From Penelope pileata (lineage: Eukaryota > Chordata > Aves > Galliformes > Cracidae): a DNA stretch of 64,000 bases. This document shows, piece after piece, positions 36,494 to 49,071 of the stretch. The position numbers were made by a program, and so were the translations under genes. The DNA lies in the NCBI GenBank assembly GCA_013396635.1, contig WBMW01000022.1, positions 186,851 through 250,850 of the forward strand. Direction: 5' to 3'. The notes under the pieces are model-generated. The model searched no databases, was not told where the DNA came from, and saw nothing but the letters and a program-made list of their open reading frames with translations. Each line of letters begins with the position of its first letter. Positions within the stretch are counted from its first letter, which is position 1.

Positions 36494-37045
36494 CCTTGGT
36501 TGCTTCAAAAGTAATGCCTCCTATTTATTTCCATGGAAACTAAAACAGCTACAAGGAGCACAATAACACTGTTTGATAGAGCAAATTCTCAGCTACAAAA
36601 CACTCTTTTTCAACACAGTCACCACCATTAGCTGTGCATTTTTGGCAGCGATGAACAAAAGCCTGCATGCCATGCTTGTCAAAAAATCTGCACCAGTGGA
36701 GGTGACCCACTGTCGCTGTCACCACTGCTGAAATGCACCATTCCCACCTCACTGTGCTCACAGCCACTGCTTGATCTCCAGAAACGTTCAGCAAGTGTTG
36801 ATGAATGTCAGTGGGTGCCATTTTTTCTGCATGGAGGAATTTAATTCTACACCTTTGCTTCCTATGCTCTTCCATGTCAGACACCATTTGGTCAGACTGC
36901 TCCTCTGCTGGCATCTGTCACATGACAGCAAAATGGAATGGAATATTGGCAGGAAGGTTCAACTTTTACTGCCATACCACCAACACCCACCTCTGACATC
37001 ATAGGATCTTAAAAATCGGAGGCATTATTTTTGGAGCAGCCCTCA
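36494..37045 (-). mobile_element. non-autonomous mariner deletion derivative (Mariner1_GG/Galluhop-like)
   Basis: 552 bases flanked by TA at 36492-36493 and 37046-37047. Terminal inverted repeats read GCTTCAAAAGTAATGCCTCC at the left and, as complement, GCTCCAAAAATAATGCCTCC at the right. On the minus strand a broken frame carries a mariner N-terminal helix-turn-helix remnant (FLHAEKMAPTDIHQHLLN, VAVSTVRW) followed directly by a C-terminal remnant (FVHRCQKCTANGG). The catalytic core between them is absent, so it cannot move itself. Confidence 0.85.
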
Positions 37046-37047
37046 TA

Positions 37048-39773
37048 GAATTAATGTTATGCAATTCTACAGATATTAGCAAAATTGCAGTGCTGTCACA
37101 TCATTCATGCTATTTGTGCCTGCAGGGTGCTAAGGAATGGCAAGGAAATGGCTGTCATTATGGCTATTGCTAATCAATTTGAATAAATTTGAGAACTGTG
37201 TTATGGTTTCTCTCCAGAAAGCTCAGCATGAAATATACAAAATCTCTTGCTTTTGTCGCTCAAATGACATCTGTAATGATGTGAAGTTCTTAACAGTGTG
37301 TAAAACATTTTAGCAGGTAATCTCTTCATCTGTAAGTAAAACATGCCTTACTTACAAGTAATGTAGTTCCTTCATTCTCCCATGGTACTTTTAATGGCTA
37401 TGTACTTCCTGAGACAGTCCACTCGTCATTTCTTGCTCCTTCCATTCTTGTCACTAGAGTTTTTACTTTAGCTTTCAGACTGCTTATTTGCCAAGTAGCT
37501 TGGAAGTCAGACATCATTTTGATACCTTCTGTTGGAAATGCCACCAGTTGTAAAGAGGCTGTGCTTTGCACTCAGGCTTTCTTGTTTGTGAGAATCTTTC
37601 TAATCCATCCACTCACTGCGCATCTTGGCCTTCATTAGCTGCTGTTTTTCTTCTTGAAACATGAAGTTAAAGGATGGTAAAATGACTTCCTGTCTCTGGG
37701 CTACTGGTTGGTCTCACAGTTCAAGAGGGAATCTACAAATAATAAGAAAAAACACCCTTCCGTGCCAGGCAATTGTAAGGCAGCCATGGCAGTTCAAAGA
37801 CTGTGGAGATGTACTGTTGAGTTGTAGGAGAAGCAGCAGCACCCAGGGAGCTCTTGTTGAAGCAGCTGGGACGGTGACCTCTTAAGCAGAGCTGATATCC
37901 TCCTCTTCATTCACTGCACTAGGTTTTTTTTTTTCTTCACTATGGAGTGTATGCATATTGCTTGATGGGTATTATGCACAAGCCAGCATTTAATGTTCAT
38001 TATTTCTATGTCAATACTAGAATTACAGCTGTTAAAGGAATGCTGCCTACTCATTACTCATTGTTTCCATGCCCACTCCCTTCCTGGGGTGGCAAGCATC
38101 ATACTTTTGGTGTTGTTTGCCTGGAGATCACTTCAAGCTGAGGAGAGAAAATTTTCTCAACTCCCAACCCTACCTTTGCTGTAAGCAAAATAGAAAGGCC
38201 CATTTCTTGCAGCATCCTCACATAGCTCTGACATTAACTACTACTGTCAGTCCAAAAACTGGTATTAAACTCTCATGCATTTTACTCAAATATGCTCATT
38301 TTGGTGATTTGTGCATGGCGGGTCTCCAGGCTATAGTGTTCTTTGCCAGACCCTGGAAACAGTCATGTATGTAAGGAAATATTTCTGATTAAGAATGGCA
38401 ATGTGCTACTAGATTTGTGAGTGGCAGATACATCTCCATCTTGCATACAGAATCCTCATAGCCGTAATGGGTACTTTCTGGATTCAGTTCCAATGCAATG
38501 TGGTGGAGAGCTCCGATTATTTTAGGAAAACTGCATTCATTTGGCTTATGCTTCTACATATTTAAATGGTTGTAAGTCTTGAATTAAAAACAGCTTATAT
38601 ATTTAAATAATAATTTCCAGGCTAGCCTGTGATAGTTAAGTCCAACTAATATTTTCATGACCTGTTACGGTCTTTACCTGCAGCTATGTAGCACTCGTGA
38701 CATTTAACAGTCATTGCATGGGAATATGTTAAAGGTGTTCCTGCTCTGCTGCTGGTAACAATGAGCCCCTGCTCAAAGCACCCCCCCTTACCCTAGCTGT
38801 AAAACTGGGCTGTTTCCATTGTGCAATGACAGATGTGAGTCAAGAAACAGATAGAAGCCTGGGGCGCCTGCTGAGCAAGGGCCGCGGTGCTGGCTGCAGC
38901 ATGCGTGGGGTGATGCCCACGTGGCCCCACTGCAGAGCTGACTTCTGCTCAGGCTCCTCAACTCTTGGACTATCCTAGCAGAGTCCTCCAGTGACTGAAT
39001 TGCCATGTGTTTGCCTCATGGTTCAGGGAAACATGGGCTGAATGTTGACTGCAGGATACACGGAGTTCCTGGTTCATTCAGACTCAGTGTAGCTGTGTGC
39101 CTGAGCATGGCAAGGAGAGCCAAGTTTGCACAGACGTGGCATTTAGACTTGCCCTGCCTGACAGCCAGAAATCAGTGAAATCCAGTTCCTGTATGACCTC
39201 ACTTCTGATTTGCCTGGAATCCAAAATTGTCAGCACAGAAGCAGACTGCCTTCTAACAGCTCACATGATTTTTATTCTCAATTCTTGGGATTCCTGACTG
39301 GCTGCTGCCAGAGTCACTGCAGCAATTGTGCAGGTTTTGTATGCAGCAGCAATAAAATGTAGCATGGTGTATGGGGAAATGCCACCATTGAAAGAATCGG
39401 GGACGCAGCAGCTGGATAACCATATGAGAAAGCACTTGAGATGCCTTGCCAGCCACCAATTTGTGTTCCAGCTTGAGCCCCCAAAATGGCCCTTTTAAAC
39501 CAATGAACACAACTCATTAATTAAACATTCATGGGTAATGTAGTCTGTGTAATCTTTTTGATCCTTTAATCAAAGTCCAGACAGTGGCTGAACTCTAATT
39601 TGTAATATAAACCTGATGCATCTTATACTGCAATTGTCCTGGCTTTACAATATATCCTACTAGTAGAGTAACCACACTGGCCTTTCACAGTAAAATGAAA
39701 CCCTGCTTAAGACAGGTACTCTCGTTACTCTGCATAAGGCAGACGTTCCATCCTGTGGGTTGCAGTTTAGTAG
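37048..39773. other. intergenic, about 2.7 kb, nothing recognised
   Basis: No supported gene or repeat. A GC-rich patch at about 38850-38960 contrasts with the AT-rich surroundings but shows no coding or promoter motif I can name. Confidence 0.6.
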
Positions 39774-39778
39774 CCATA

Positions 39779-40300
39779 TGTCTTAGTTTCTAACAGAAAC
39801 TTTCTCTCTCAGTGTCCGCTACAAAGCTGTGTTTTGGAAAACAAGGAAAACAAGGCTGGTAACACCCGGCAGTGCTGAACAGAACCAAGGACATTTGCAT
39901 GTCTCTGCCAGGAGAGTGAAGAGGCTGGGGGGGCTGCAGGGAGCTGGGAGGGGAACAGGAACGGGGCAGCTGACCCAAACTGACCAAAGGGATATTCCAT
40001 ACCATATGACATCATGTAATATAAGGAAGGGAAGTGAGCGGGGAGAGCCTGTTTGCTTGGAAATTGGCTACGCAACAGTCGCAGTTGGTGAGCAATTGCG
40101 TTGTACAATCACTTGCTTTGTATATAATTATCATTACTGTTATTTTATTCTATTTTCCTTTTCTGTCAGTAAATAGTTTTTATCTCAACCCACAAGTTCT
40201 ACCTTATTTCTCGATTCTCTCCCCCATCCCAGCTGGGAGGAGGAGGTGGTGAGCGAAAGGCTGTGTGGGGTTTCCAGGCCTGCCTGCTCAAACCAGAACA
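39779..40300 (+). mobile_element. avian ERVL-type solo LTR with intact target-site duplication
   Basis: 522 bases starting TGTCTTAGTTTC and ending CTCAAACCAGAACA, so the termini are near-inverted TG...CA. It is flanked by perfect 5-bp direct repeats CCATA at 39774-39778 and 40301-40305. Shared blocks with the copy at 26,641 include CAGCTGACCCAAACTGACCA. Solo LTRs arise by recombination between the two LTRs of a provirus, and no internal genes remain. Confidence 0.9.
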
Positions 40301-40305
40301 CCATA

Positions 40306-41777
40306 GAAAGAAATTAGTACTGAACCCAAAATTTGAAATCTGCTTAATATTCTTTAATCTTAGAATATCTAAACAGTAGATGTTAGATTACCAGGCATAA
40401 AGTATAGCGAAGCATGTTATATTTCCAAAGGCATGATAATTTAAGAAGTGACTTCTTGATAGAAAAATGATGTATAAGCATTAAATCTTTCCTGCTGTCA
40501 GAAAGATAACTGAACAATATATGAGCAGATGAAGTGTTTGCACAATGTGAAAAGAACAGACTACAAAAGGAACAGTTGCTTTTGGACTATCAGCTTTGGA
40601 GAAGTGGCCTTATGGTTCAGAAATATTGCAGCTGCTTAGTGTTGTCAATATTATTTAAGCAATACTTTTCTGCTTAATCTGGACAACCAGCTTGGATTTC
40701 ATTTCATAAATATGTACTTAGTAGTTGTGTCTTCCTACAAGCACAGACTCACGCTCCGTGAGGGAGAGCTAGAAGAGCACAGAGTAATTAATCACCAATG
40801 CTTCTGTCAATCAGTATGAACATTCTTTAGAAAGAGTGAGAATTCTGTATTCAGCTTGGAAGTTTACAGCTTTTATATGCTACACTCTTAGAAAATGGCT
40901 AAGCAGGATTTGTAACTTTTCATATGCTTTGGGGGAGTGCAGGGGACATATCCTTTGTTGGTTGTGAAATAGAGTACCAGCCTCTCTTGAAACAAATGTT
41001 AATTACAGTTATTTATTTTTCTACTGGAGTGAGAACTTAATCTTACTACATTTGATTGTCTAAAAGATACAAGTGCCATAGAAAGAATGGATAATTAACA
41101 AGAGATGTCATTCATACAGGAAGAACAATCTAACTTGGCTGACATTTTAATTATCAAGGTCTTTACTGAAGAATTCCTATCATCCATCAACTGAAAAGAT
41201 TTGGATTCTGCTGATAGGAACTCTATTTCTTGTTTCCTTCATCATCTTTGATTTTGCGACAAGTACTGCAAATTTATACTGTGTTGTCAGGTACGTGTTT
41301 GAGCAACCACTTAGCATCAGAGGGTAAACAGACTATTAAATCCATGTAACGCCACATGGGTAGCCAGATAACAGTTTGAATCTTTTTCTATCTGACTAGA
41401 AATAAAGGTTTTTGATATACCTATAGAGAAAATGTGAATATTACCCTCTTCCACAGATACCCTCTGAACTGTTATCTGCTCAATTTTACCTTTAGACTAT
41501 TCCAGTAGTAATTTCAGAATACAATTTGAGTTTCTGTGTTTCCAAACATTTTCATTTTGAGATGTGCTCAGAAACAGAGATTGCATATTTTAATTTCCAT
41601 GTGTGTTATTATCACAAGAATTTACTACGGTCCTCACAGTTTAAAGCTACTTATATTTTCTAAGTTTTTTAAAATTGGGTACATACATGTCTACTGCAAC
41701 ACCATAGCTTACAGTGGAATTATGTGAAAGATTGTCCCATGGTTTTGTTGTTCAGTAATGAAGACGAATTGTAGAAG
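40306..41777. other. intergenic, about 1.5 kb, nothing recognised
   Basis: AT-rich sequence without supported coding, RNA or repeat features. Confidence 0.6.
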
Positions 41778-42140
41778 TGGACCTCATTGCAGCCTTCCAG
41801 TATTTAAAAGGAGATTATAAACAGGAGGAGAACCAACTTTTCAAAAGGGTAGACAGTGATAGGACAAGGGGGAATGGTTTTAAGCTGAAAGAAGGAAGGT
41901 TTAGATTAGACATCAGGGGGAAGTTCTTTACCAAGAGGGTGGTGAGGTGCTGGCACAGGCTGCCCAGAGAGGTTGTGGATGCCCCGACCCTGGACGTATT
42001 CAAGACCAGGTTGGATGGGGTCCTGGGTAACCTGATCTAGTGCCAGATCTGGAGGTTGGTGGCCCTGCCTGTGGCAGAGGGGGTTGAAACCTGATGATCC
42101 TTGGGGTCCCTTCCAACCTGGGCCATTCTGTGATTCTATG
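41778..42140 (+). mobile_element. CR1 LINE, 5'-truncated 3' end
   Basis: The segment carries the C-terminal end of the CR1 reverse transcriptase frame and the CR1 3' UTR. An 87-codon frame at 41777-42040 includes RTRGNGFKLKEGRF and FFTKRVVRCWHRLPREVV. The 3' terminus reads CCATTCTGTGATTCTATG, the CR1 hallmark. Divergence is modest, so it is one of the younger repeats here. It is inactive because almost all of the element is missing. Confidence 0.92.
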
Positions 42141-43012
42141 AGTTTCACGATGAAATAATTTACTTCTAGTACCTAATACGGTACTGAGATGGCTCTGGTC
42201 ATGCTCAGATTTACAATTTTTGATTACTTCTAATCTCGTTCTTCTCATTCCCTCTGAGTGGTGATAATCTTATTGAAAGCACTGGAGTGTTTTTGGTAAT
42301 GTCTATCCAAACATTGGAAACACAGCTCCTAAGGCTCCTCTGCACCATTGCCTCCAGAATTTTGCCTTCTTTATTGTTTCCTACTTGGAATGAGATGCGC
42401 TTAGCACAGAATTAATAACGACTTTGAGGAGGGAGATGCTTTTGTATGAGGTGATGTGAGGCTTGCCAAATGCTTATTTAGGCTATGCCAATGCACAGCA
42501 GGTTGTACAAAGTGGGAGTCTGCCAGTGACCTGGTGCTGCTTGTGCCTGGAAGCTGGTGCTGTGTTGCCTGGCTCTGTCCCCAGCCTCAGCTCTCATTCC
42601 TGCTGGCACCAGTGCTCGTGGCTGATGGGAGATGCCCAGTGCTGCAGAACTGACCCTGTGCCCGCCCTGCCTGGGAAGTCAGAGCAGCCAGAAAAAAACT
42701 TGGTCTTGTTTTATTGTATGGCTGCTTATTATGAATTAAGCATGTACAATTAGGCACGCAGAGTGTGGGCACGGTGTGAGGACTGTTTTTATTTGGTAGG
42801 AGTGTCAGCTTAAATACATGTTAATGTGTAGGTTGCCAGCTGTGAGTTGTGGCTCCACAGTAGATAAGGTGGGAGATCAGGGGAAAGAAGCAGTCATCTT
42901 TGAAGCTTGAAGGTGTAATGCTATTGAGAAGATGCGTAAGTTCCCCTGCAGATGTTTGTATTCCTGGTTTGATGGTGATATTTTAAATTATTTAGAAATC
43001 TTGATTGAGATT

Positions 43013-43051
43013 AATGAGATCTAGCTAGATCTTGAGGAATGAGATCTAGCT
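43013..43051. repeat. 16-bp palindrome with a nearby direct repeat
   Basis: AGATCTAGCTAGATCT at 43017-43032 is a perfect palindrome. The 14-mer AATGAGATCTAGCT occurs at 43013-43026 and again at 43038-43051. Confidence 0.8.
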
Positions 43052-46051
43052 GAAAAGTTCAGATATAGACTTTTGTCTGGAAACAAGGTAGTTTACTTAA
43101 ACCAACTGTTATCATTTCAGGATGTTTATACAGTATTGAAACACTGGCATCTAAGGACTGTGTTTCTGGTTACGGCATTGCAGTGAATTAAAAAGCACAG
43201 TAAAAATACCTGTGGGAGATACGAAGTATAGCATCAAGAAATACTGTGTAAACAAGTATTTTGTGTTCTCAGAGCTTTTTCACATTCTGCTTATCGTAAG
43301 CACAGAAAACTAGAGGCTTCAGAATTGCTGAATTGTTTGAAGGAGGAAACGCAGAAAGAACTCTTGAGAATTTGAAAAATACTCTACTTTAGAAGAAAGA
43401 CTTGCTGGTAAGATATGAGGCAAAGCCCTGCCCAAACGTGGAGGAGTCCATGAGCGTAGTGATTTTCAAAAGAGCAAGAGCATTTTGCCTAATTTTAGGC
43501 AAGAACTTGCTCCTTTTTTACTTACTTTATCCTAATAGTACTTACCTTGGCAGACTAATTTAGGAATACTATACCAATATGTCTCTCTACTCACTTGCCA
43601 CTGCTAAACCAAAAGCCCCATGCTATGTAGACAAATCTCACAAGTTTAAGCTGCAGAATAACATGCCAGAAGCAATAAGAAGGAGCCCAAAATAGCACAC
43701 TTGGAGCATAGTACAAAGGCAGTCACCTCACATAGCTTCCACTAACTCTCTCCCCAAGTAGCAGGGAAAGAAGAGAGGCATAAATGGTTTAAAAAAAAGA
43801 AAAAAAAAGCATAAATAATTTGCTTTATGCAAGTTGAGGCCATTGACTTTTGGATATACCCCAGATGTATGCTGTTCTGAACCTGCGTGCATTGGCATGA
43901 TTGGGTAAGTGCAGGCACCTTCCTTTGTTGCTTTCCAGCCCTACTGTAGCACCTGGATGTTGTATCAGCACGAGTGTGATTTCTCTGGCCTCCCAGCCAG
44001 CCATGTAAGGCAACAGCTGTATAGCACTTTCTGTCAGACCCATGTTGTTCAGACAGGGTTCAGCCAAATGCAGAACACAGTCAGTGCACGAAACAAGCCT
44101 GCCTGGGAAAGTGCACTCTGTTTTTTTCAAATGGCAAAAAGGCTGTCTCAGTTGTGGGCTGTAAGCATGTGCTAGTGTATGCACAAATTAGTCACACTGT
44201 GTAATTTTGGGCACCTGATTTAGGGACATAGCTGTAAGAGGTTCTCTGTATGGTCTGTGGAGAGAAAAATCATTCCTCAGAGCGATTCAGGGCAGCAGCT
44301 GAACTGTTCTTCCATTCAGCATAATAAAGATGGCACGCTAAAAGCTCTAAGCAAATAATTATTACAAAAGGCCTTCACAGCATTAAGTAGTCTGGTAAAT
44401 ACCTACATCTGTGCAGAGCTGTAAGATCTGTGTTTCTTTATAACTTCTTCATTCTATTTTCAATCTTTTAATAGGCTGTGGTGTATGGAATGGAAAACTT
44501 AAACTTTTGATTTATGTGTTGCTGCTTTCCACTTTCAGCCACAGTAAAACACTTACGAAGGTTAGATGACAACAAATACTTAGTCATATGAGTAACTGAA
44601 ATGGTTGTATCAGGGAGTGAAGGGAATGGATAATTAATCATTCTAATAGTTGCTATATGCTTCAAGAGACTGTGTGGTATATAAATAGAGAAGCACTCCC
44701 ACTCCCTCAAGAAGCAAAGATCAGATAAAGACTAAGTTGCTATAAAACATGTTTACGTGAGCATTGCCGGCGTGATGGACACACTGAGAGTTAGGAAAAT
44801 AACAAATGCAGTAAGAACAGAGAAACCTATGAAAAATCTTGGTAATATACACATCCCTTTCCCTAAGCTTAGTGTGAGGCCAATTTTTCAATGTGTTCTT
44901 TTTTTCAAAATTTTTAGCAAACATTCTGTTTTTCTAATTTTTTTTTTTAAATTGTGTATCTTTTCTTTAAGTTATAGAATCAGATTTGATTAGTCCAATT
45001 AGCTTTGGACTTGTCCAAAAATGGCAAATGACACTGCAATCTTGATGATCAACTTTGGAAAAAAAGCAAACCAAGGCTTTTGTGGTTTTTAAGCTCAGAA
45101 AACTTAAAATCATCATCTGCTCTAATCTCTTCTACAGGCTGTAGAACTTTATTAGTTATTTCTGCATAAACCTTTACCTCCTCCTAGAATTACATCTTCC
45201 TTAAAAAGTCACGTATGCTGTAGGATTAAAATCTGTCTTTAGTTGGTGCATAGCTTTGCTTCTGAAATACAGAGTTACAGATAATATGATACTGATTTTA
45301 TGTTCTTGCAAAGAAACAGCCAAAAAACTCCAGCTAAACATTTTCCTTGCCTGAATCTTGCAATTCAGCTCTGTAGTTTTATGTAAGTTGTGCTCTGAAA
45401 GTAAGGTAGAATCAGTGAATAACACTAATGACTGCTCGTTAACTTTCTCAGTCATCAAAATCTGTTCAAGGCCACTTTGAGACCACTAAATAGATTTATA
45501 AAGATACAAAGAAGGGGAAAAAAACCGTGGTTATAAGGAGACTTCACATTCATAAGTTAATTCTTGAGAACTAAATTAATCAGATTTTTCTATAAGAATT
45601 TAGATTTGCCTTCTCTTTCCACTGTGCAATTATTCATCAGTAGTTGGGAAGGCAGAGACATGTTCTAAAATCCAAGCAAATCTAGAGCTCAGTCTTGGTG
45701 AGTGTGTTTCTTTAATTTGCTGTTTTAGAAAAAAACTGAAGGCCAATTATCTTTAAAAACAAACTTGAGCCCCATGGCACTACATATTTAAGCTAGGTAA
45801 CAGTATATCAGACACTAAGACCTCACTTCGGCCATTTCCCACTTTAAAGAGAAAAATAATCCTGTAAAAAATCATTAGAATTTGTTTCTATTTGCCAGAA
45901 CAAAAGAAAATTCTAATATTCTAATATTCTTTCTGTTTAATGTTTATTAGTCTAAAGAATTATTGTTACCTATTGTATAGCAAGATGTTTTGGAAAACCT
46001 TCATTTTAGGGGCTCCCTTGCATTCAAATAAGATATTTCTGATTTTAGTGG

Positions 46052-46066
46052 TTTTTTTTTTTTTNT

Positions 46067-46098
<32 letters not shown>
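46052..46098. repeat. poly-T tract with one ambiguous base
   Basis: About 47 bases of almost pure T, broken by N at 46065 and a G at 46067. The length is probably unreliable in the assembly. It could be the poly(A) end of a minus-strand retroposed copy, but I recognise no source sequence beside it. Confidence 0.7.
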
Positions 46099-48527
46099 CC
46101 TTTTCCAGACAATGAGATGTCTGAGAACCTTGGTATTCCTCTTCAAATTGGATTTTGCTATTGATCAAATGTCACTTTCTCTGTTGTTCAAGCAGCTTAG
46201 GAAAATGACTCAGAAAACTAACTGGAGCGGATGGCATCTCAAAGCTGGATGGATATCCAGCCACCTTCTCAATTTTAAAGAAACATGGTTGTTGATTCAG
46301 TACATGACAAGTAAATCCTCCTAATAAAATTATTTCAATATGACTTTGAAACCATCAAACTAGTCACTCAAAATATCTTACTAACTAAAAGCGGTTCTTA
46401 GTATAAGCAAAGGACAATAATGGATTTTCCAGCATTCAGTAATATGTATGTGTGTGGTTGACCATTAGGAAACAAAATTAAAGATGGAAAAAGCTAACAA
46501 TTAACAGACTTTGCTGGCAAAATTTAAATAGGAGTAATGAATACTGAGCAGGAGAACAAAGTGGGCAATCTGAAATACTGACTTGTATAAAATACTTAAA
46601 AGTTGTAAGGAAATATTTCATTCAGGTATACGAAATTTCAGTGGCAGCCCTAGAAAGTACATTTTGAAAGTGGATCTCAAATACTCCTGTTAACTAGATA
46701 GAAGTACTGAGATATTGTGGGGCTATTAAAGAGTCCAAAAAGGAGAGAAACAGGACAGTCAAACTACTTTGTCACAACAGTCATTTAAATAGGTTTGGTC
46801 TTGGATTCACCTTAAGCTGCTAATTGCACATCCGCCTGCTATTCAGTTCAGGAATTAGGTTTTTGTGTTCTTGATAAACTGGTCATTTAAATGCTGAATA
46901 GTTTTACTGAAGGAATTAGGGCTGCTTTGTGCTCAAAGGTTTCTTTTAATTGGATTAAATTTTCTTCCACTAAGGTGAAAGAAGAATTCATGTACAATAG
47001 ATAAAAATCTTGTCTTTGCCAGCGTTTATCCTTTCCTGGGCTAGAAACAAAAGGCCACAAAGTTACTATTCAACTGATTCTGGGGGGCTCTTACAAAGAA
47101 AGAATCTTTGTCTCCTGCAGCCTACTCTCAGGTGCTGCTCTGCCCCAGAAGACTGCAGAGCTCCCCCTGGGCTGTGTGCTGGTGGGGTGGCAGGAACAGC
47201 GATGGCTTCGATTTTATCACAAAATCAGGTGTTTGTGTAGGTATCACAGTTAGACAGGATGTAGCTAGCTGTCACCTGGGTTAAAGCATCTTAGTAAAGA
47301 TGACTCTAAGTCTAAATAGCATGAGTGTATTTATTGTGGGTCTTTTAAATGCATTTTTCTGTTGTTATAAGAGTGATTTAGAATAATGCATTTCCTTTTA
47401 ATTGAAGTTAAACAATTGCATGTCAATCTGAAGAAAAAGGAGAGCTCTACTTGAGACAAAGACATAACTAGTGCTGGACAAGGACATCACTTAGTATAGA
47501 TGGTTTCCAAGTCCAGATTTCTTCAAAATATCTAAGAAACCTGGCATCTTCTCTACAGTGGATTCTGGTTTCTGATAATTACCTGGAGACAGTTGTTACT
47601 GAATTCTGAATTACTTTTTGCTTGAAAGTTTCAGTTTGAAATCCTAGGTACAGGACGAGAAATTAATAGTATCAGTATCTATTGTTTAGAAAAACAGGGT
47701 CAAGTTACACTCACTCATATCACTGGATGTTCTTAGCTTAACGCTGTTTCAAGATAGTGTTGAAATTTATGGACTAAAAATATCCACTATAACTGACAAC
47801 TAAATGGAATCAGACCTATAAGGCTGTTTTATGTAACATAGGATGGGAAAGAAAAGCCAGCAGACTCAGACCAAGAAGAAAACTTTCCACCAGTTAGCAT
47901 AGCAGACTTTTAGCTTTCATATCATAAGTTTTATGTTTACTGCTACCCCTAAATATGTGCACGAGTATATGGAGAATATTATCAGTCAGGAGGTACATAA
48001 AATATACAAACTTTCTAGTGGCCTAAAGGAAATTTTATAGCTCCTTACCTACTCAGAGCTCCCTCTAGGGGAGGAGCAGAGCACAGCTCAGCGCTACATT
48101 TTGGCTGTAGTTTCTGTATCTGTGACTGGGCCACGTAAGCTCAAATATTTCAAAATTCATCTAAATAAAAGTGGACTATTTATGAGGATAGAAAAGAAAC
48201 AAAAGGTCTTTGTTGAACAGAACTCAGCACATACAGTAAACAAGTTCAAAGTCTGAGACACAAAAGTAGTAACCATCTGTATAATGAAACCCAACCTGCA
48301 AGGAAGATGTGGGTTCAGATCTCAGCTTCTGAGATACTCTTGTTCACTGATATTGTCTAACCTTCTATGCATATCTCTTTTTCTTGCTGTTTTTGTGTGT
48401 CTGTAGGACAGCTATTCTGCACTGATATGTGGTGTAGAACCAACCCAGTGTGTCAAATGGCACAGTATTGAAACAGGGCCTCAGACTTAGTTTAGATACC
48501 TGCATAATGTATGTGTGCTGAGTTAGA

Positions 48528-49071
48528 TGTTTATGGAGACAATGTGTGTATGGGGGACAGGTGGGCTATTAACGAATGCTTTGCTTGACCAGCTTGAGCA
48601 AAGCCTTCCAGACAAGAGGCAAAACAAAGCCTTCCAGATAACGGTTTGCATATCAAAGCCTCCCTGATAAAGATGGACAAGACAGAGCTTCTCTGATAAG
48701 AATGGGCAAAACAACCCAACTGCGCAGGCGCAAGGAACCAAGGGTCAGAAGTTCAACACAGAGGAAGACTATCAGCCTTCATCCCACGACCCCCAAGAAG
48801 CTACCAAGAAGACCCCCTGGATGGCACTACGCATGCTCATGTGGGAGGGAATTTGTGTTAATCATTTTGGGGAGCTAATTGGAATATGTATGAGATTCCC
48901 GAGGAATGTGATGAATATGTATGTTTCTGTGACATAAAAGCAGAGGAGTAAACTGGGACGGTGTGCATATTTGGCGGAGCTATCCCCTATGCACCTGGCA
49001 CTGCAAGAAAGGGATACCTGCTCACCATCATACATTGTTGTGTTGAGTTTCTCCGAGTTGTTCCGGAATCA
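48528..49071 (+). mobile_element. LTR-like element of a different endogenous retrovirus family
   Basis: The segment is laid out like a solo LTR. It has a TG start near 48528, a TATA-like CATAAAAG at 48933, then CATATTTGGCGGAGCTATCC and GCACCTGGCACTGCAAGAAA near a degraded poly(A)-signal position, and a GAGTTTCTCCGAGTTGTTCC tail ending in CA. This wording resembles bird retroviral R/U5 regions but not the ERVL-type LTRs elsewhere here. Ends are approximate and no target duplication was confirmed. Confidence 0.5.

Larger units (their letters stand above)
42141..48527. other. intergenic, about 6.4 kb, mostly unrecognised
   Basis: No supported gene. It includes a GC-richer patch at about 42480-42690, a palindromic repeat at 43013-43051, an A-rich stretch at 43790-43810 and the poly-T run with an N at 46052-46098. 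Open frames up to 119 codons (43825-44184, minus) show no domain. Confidence 0.6.

Noticed and set aside
36549..36914. 121-codon minus-strand frame considered as a gene.
   Set aside because: It is a broken transposase remnant of the mariner element, lacking the catalytic core.
38840..38960. GC-rich patch considered as a CpG-island promoter.
   Set aside because: It is only about 120 bases, has few CpG dinucleotides and no adjacent gene start.
41777..42040. 87-codon plus-strand frame considered as a gene.
   Set aside because: It is the C-terminal end of a truncated CR1 reverse transcriptase frame.
43825..44184. 119-codon minus-strand frame considered as a gene.
   Set aside because: No start context, domain or splice support, and a plus-strand frame overlaps it; composition is ordinary for the region.
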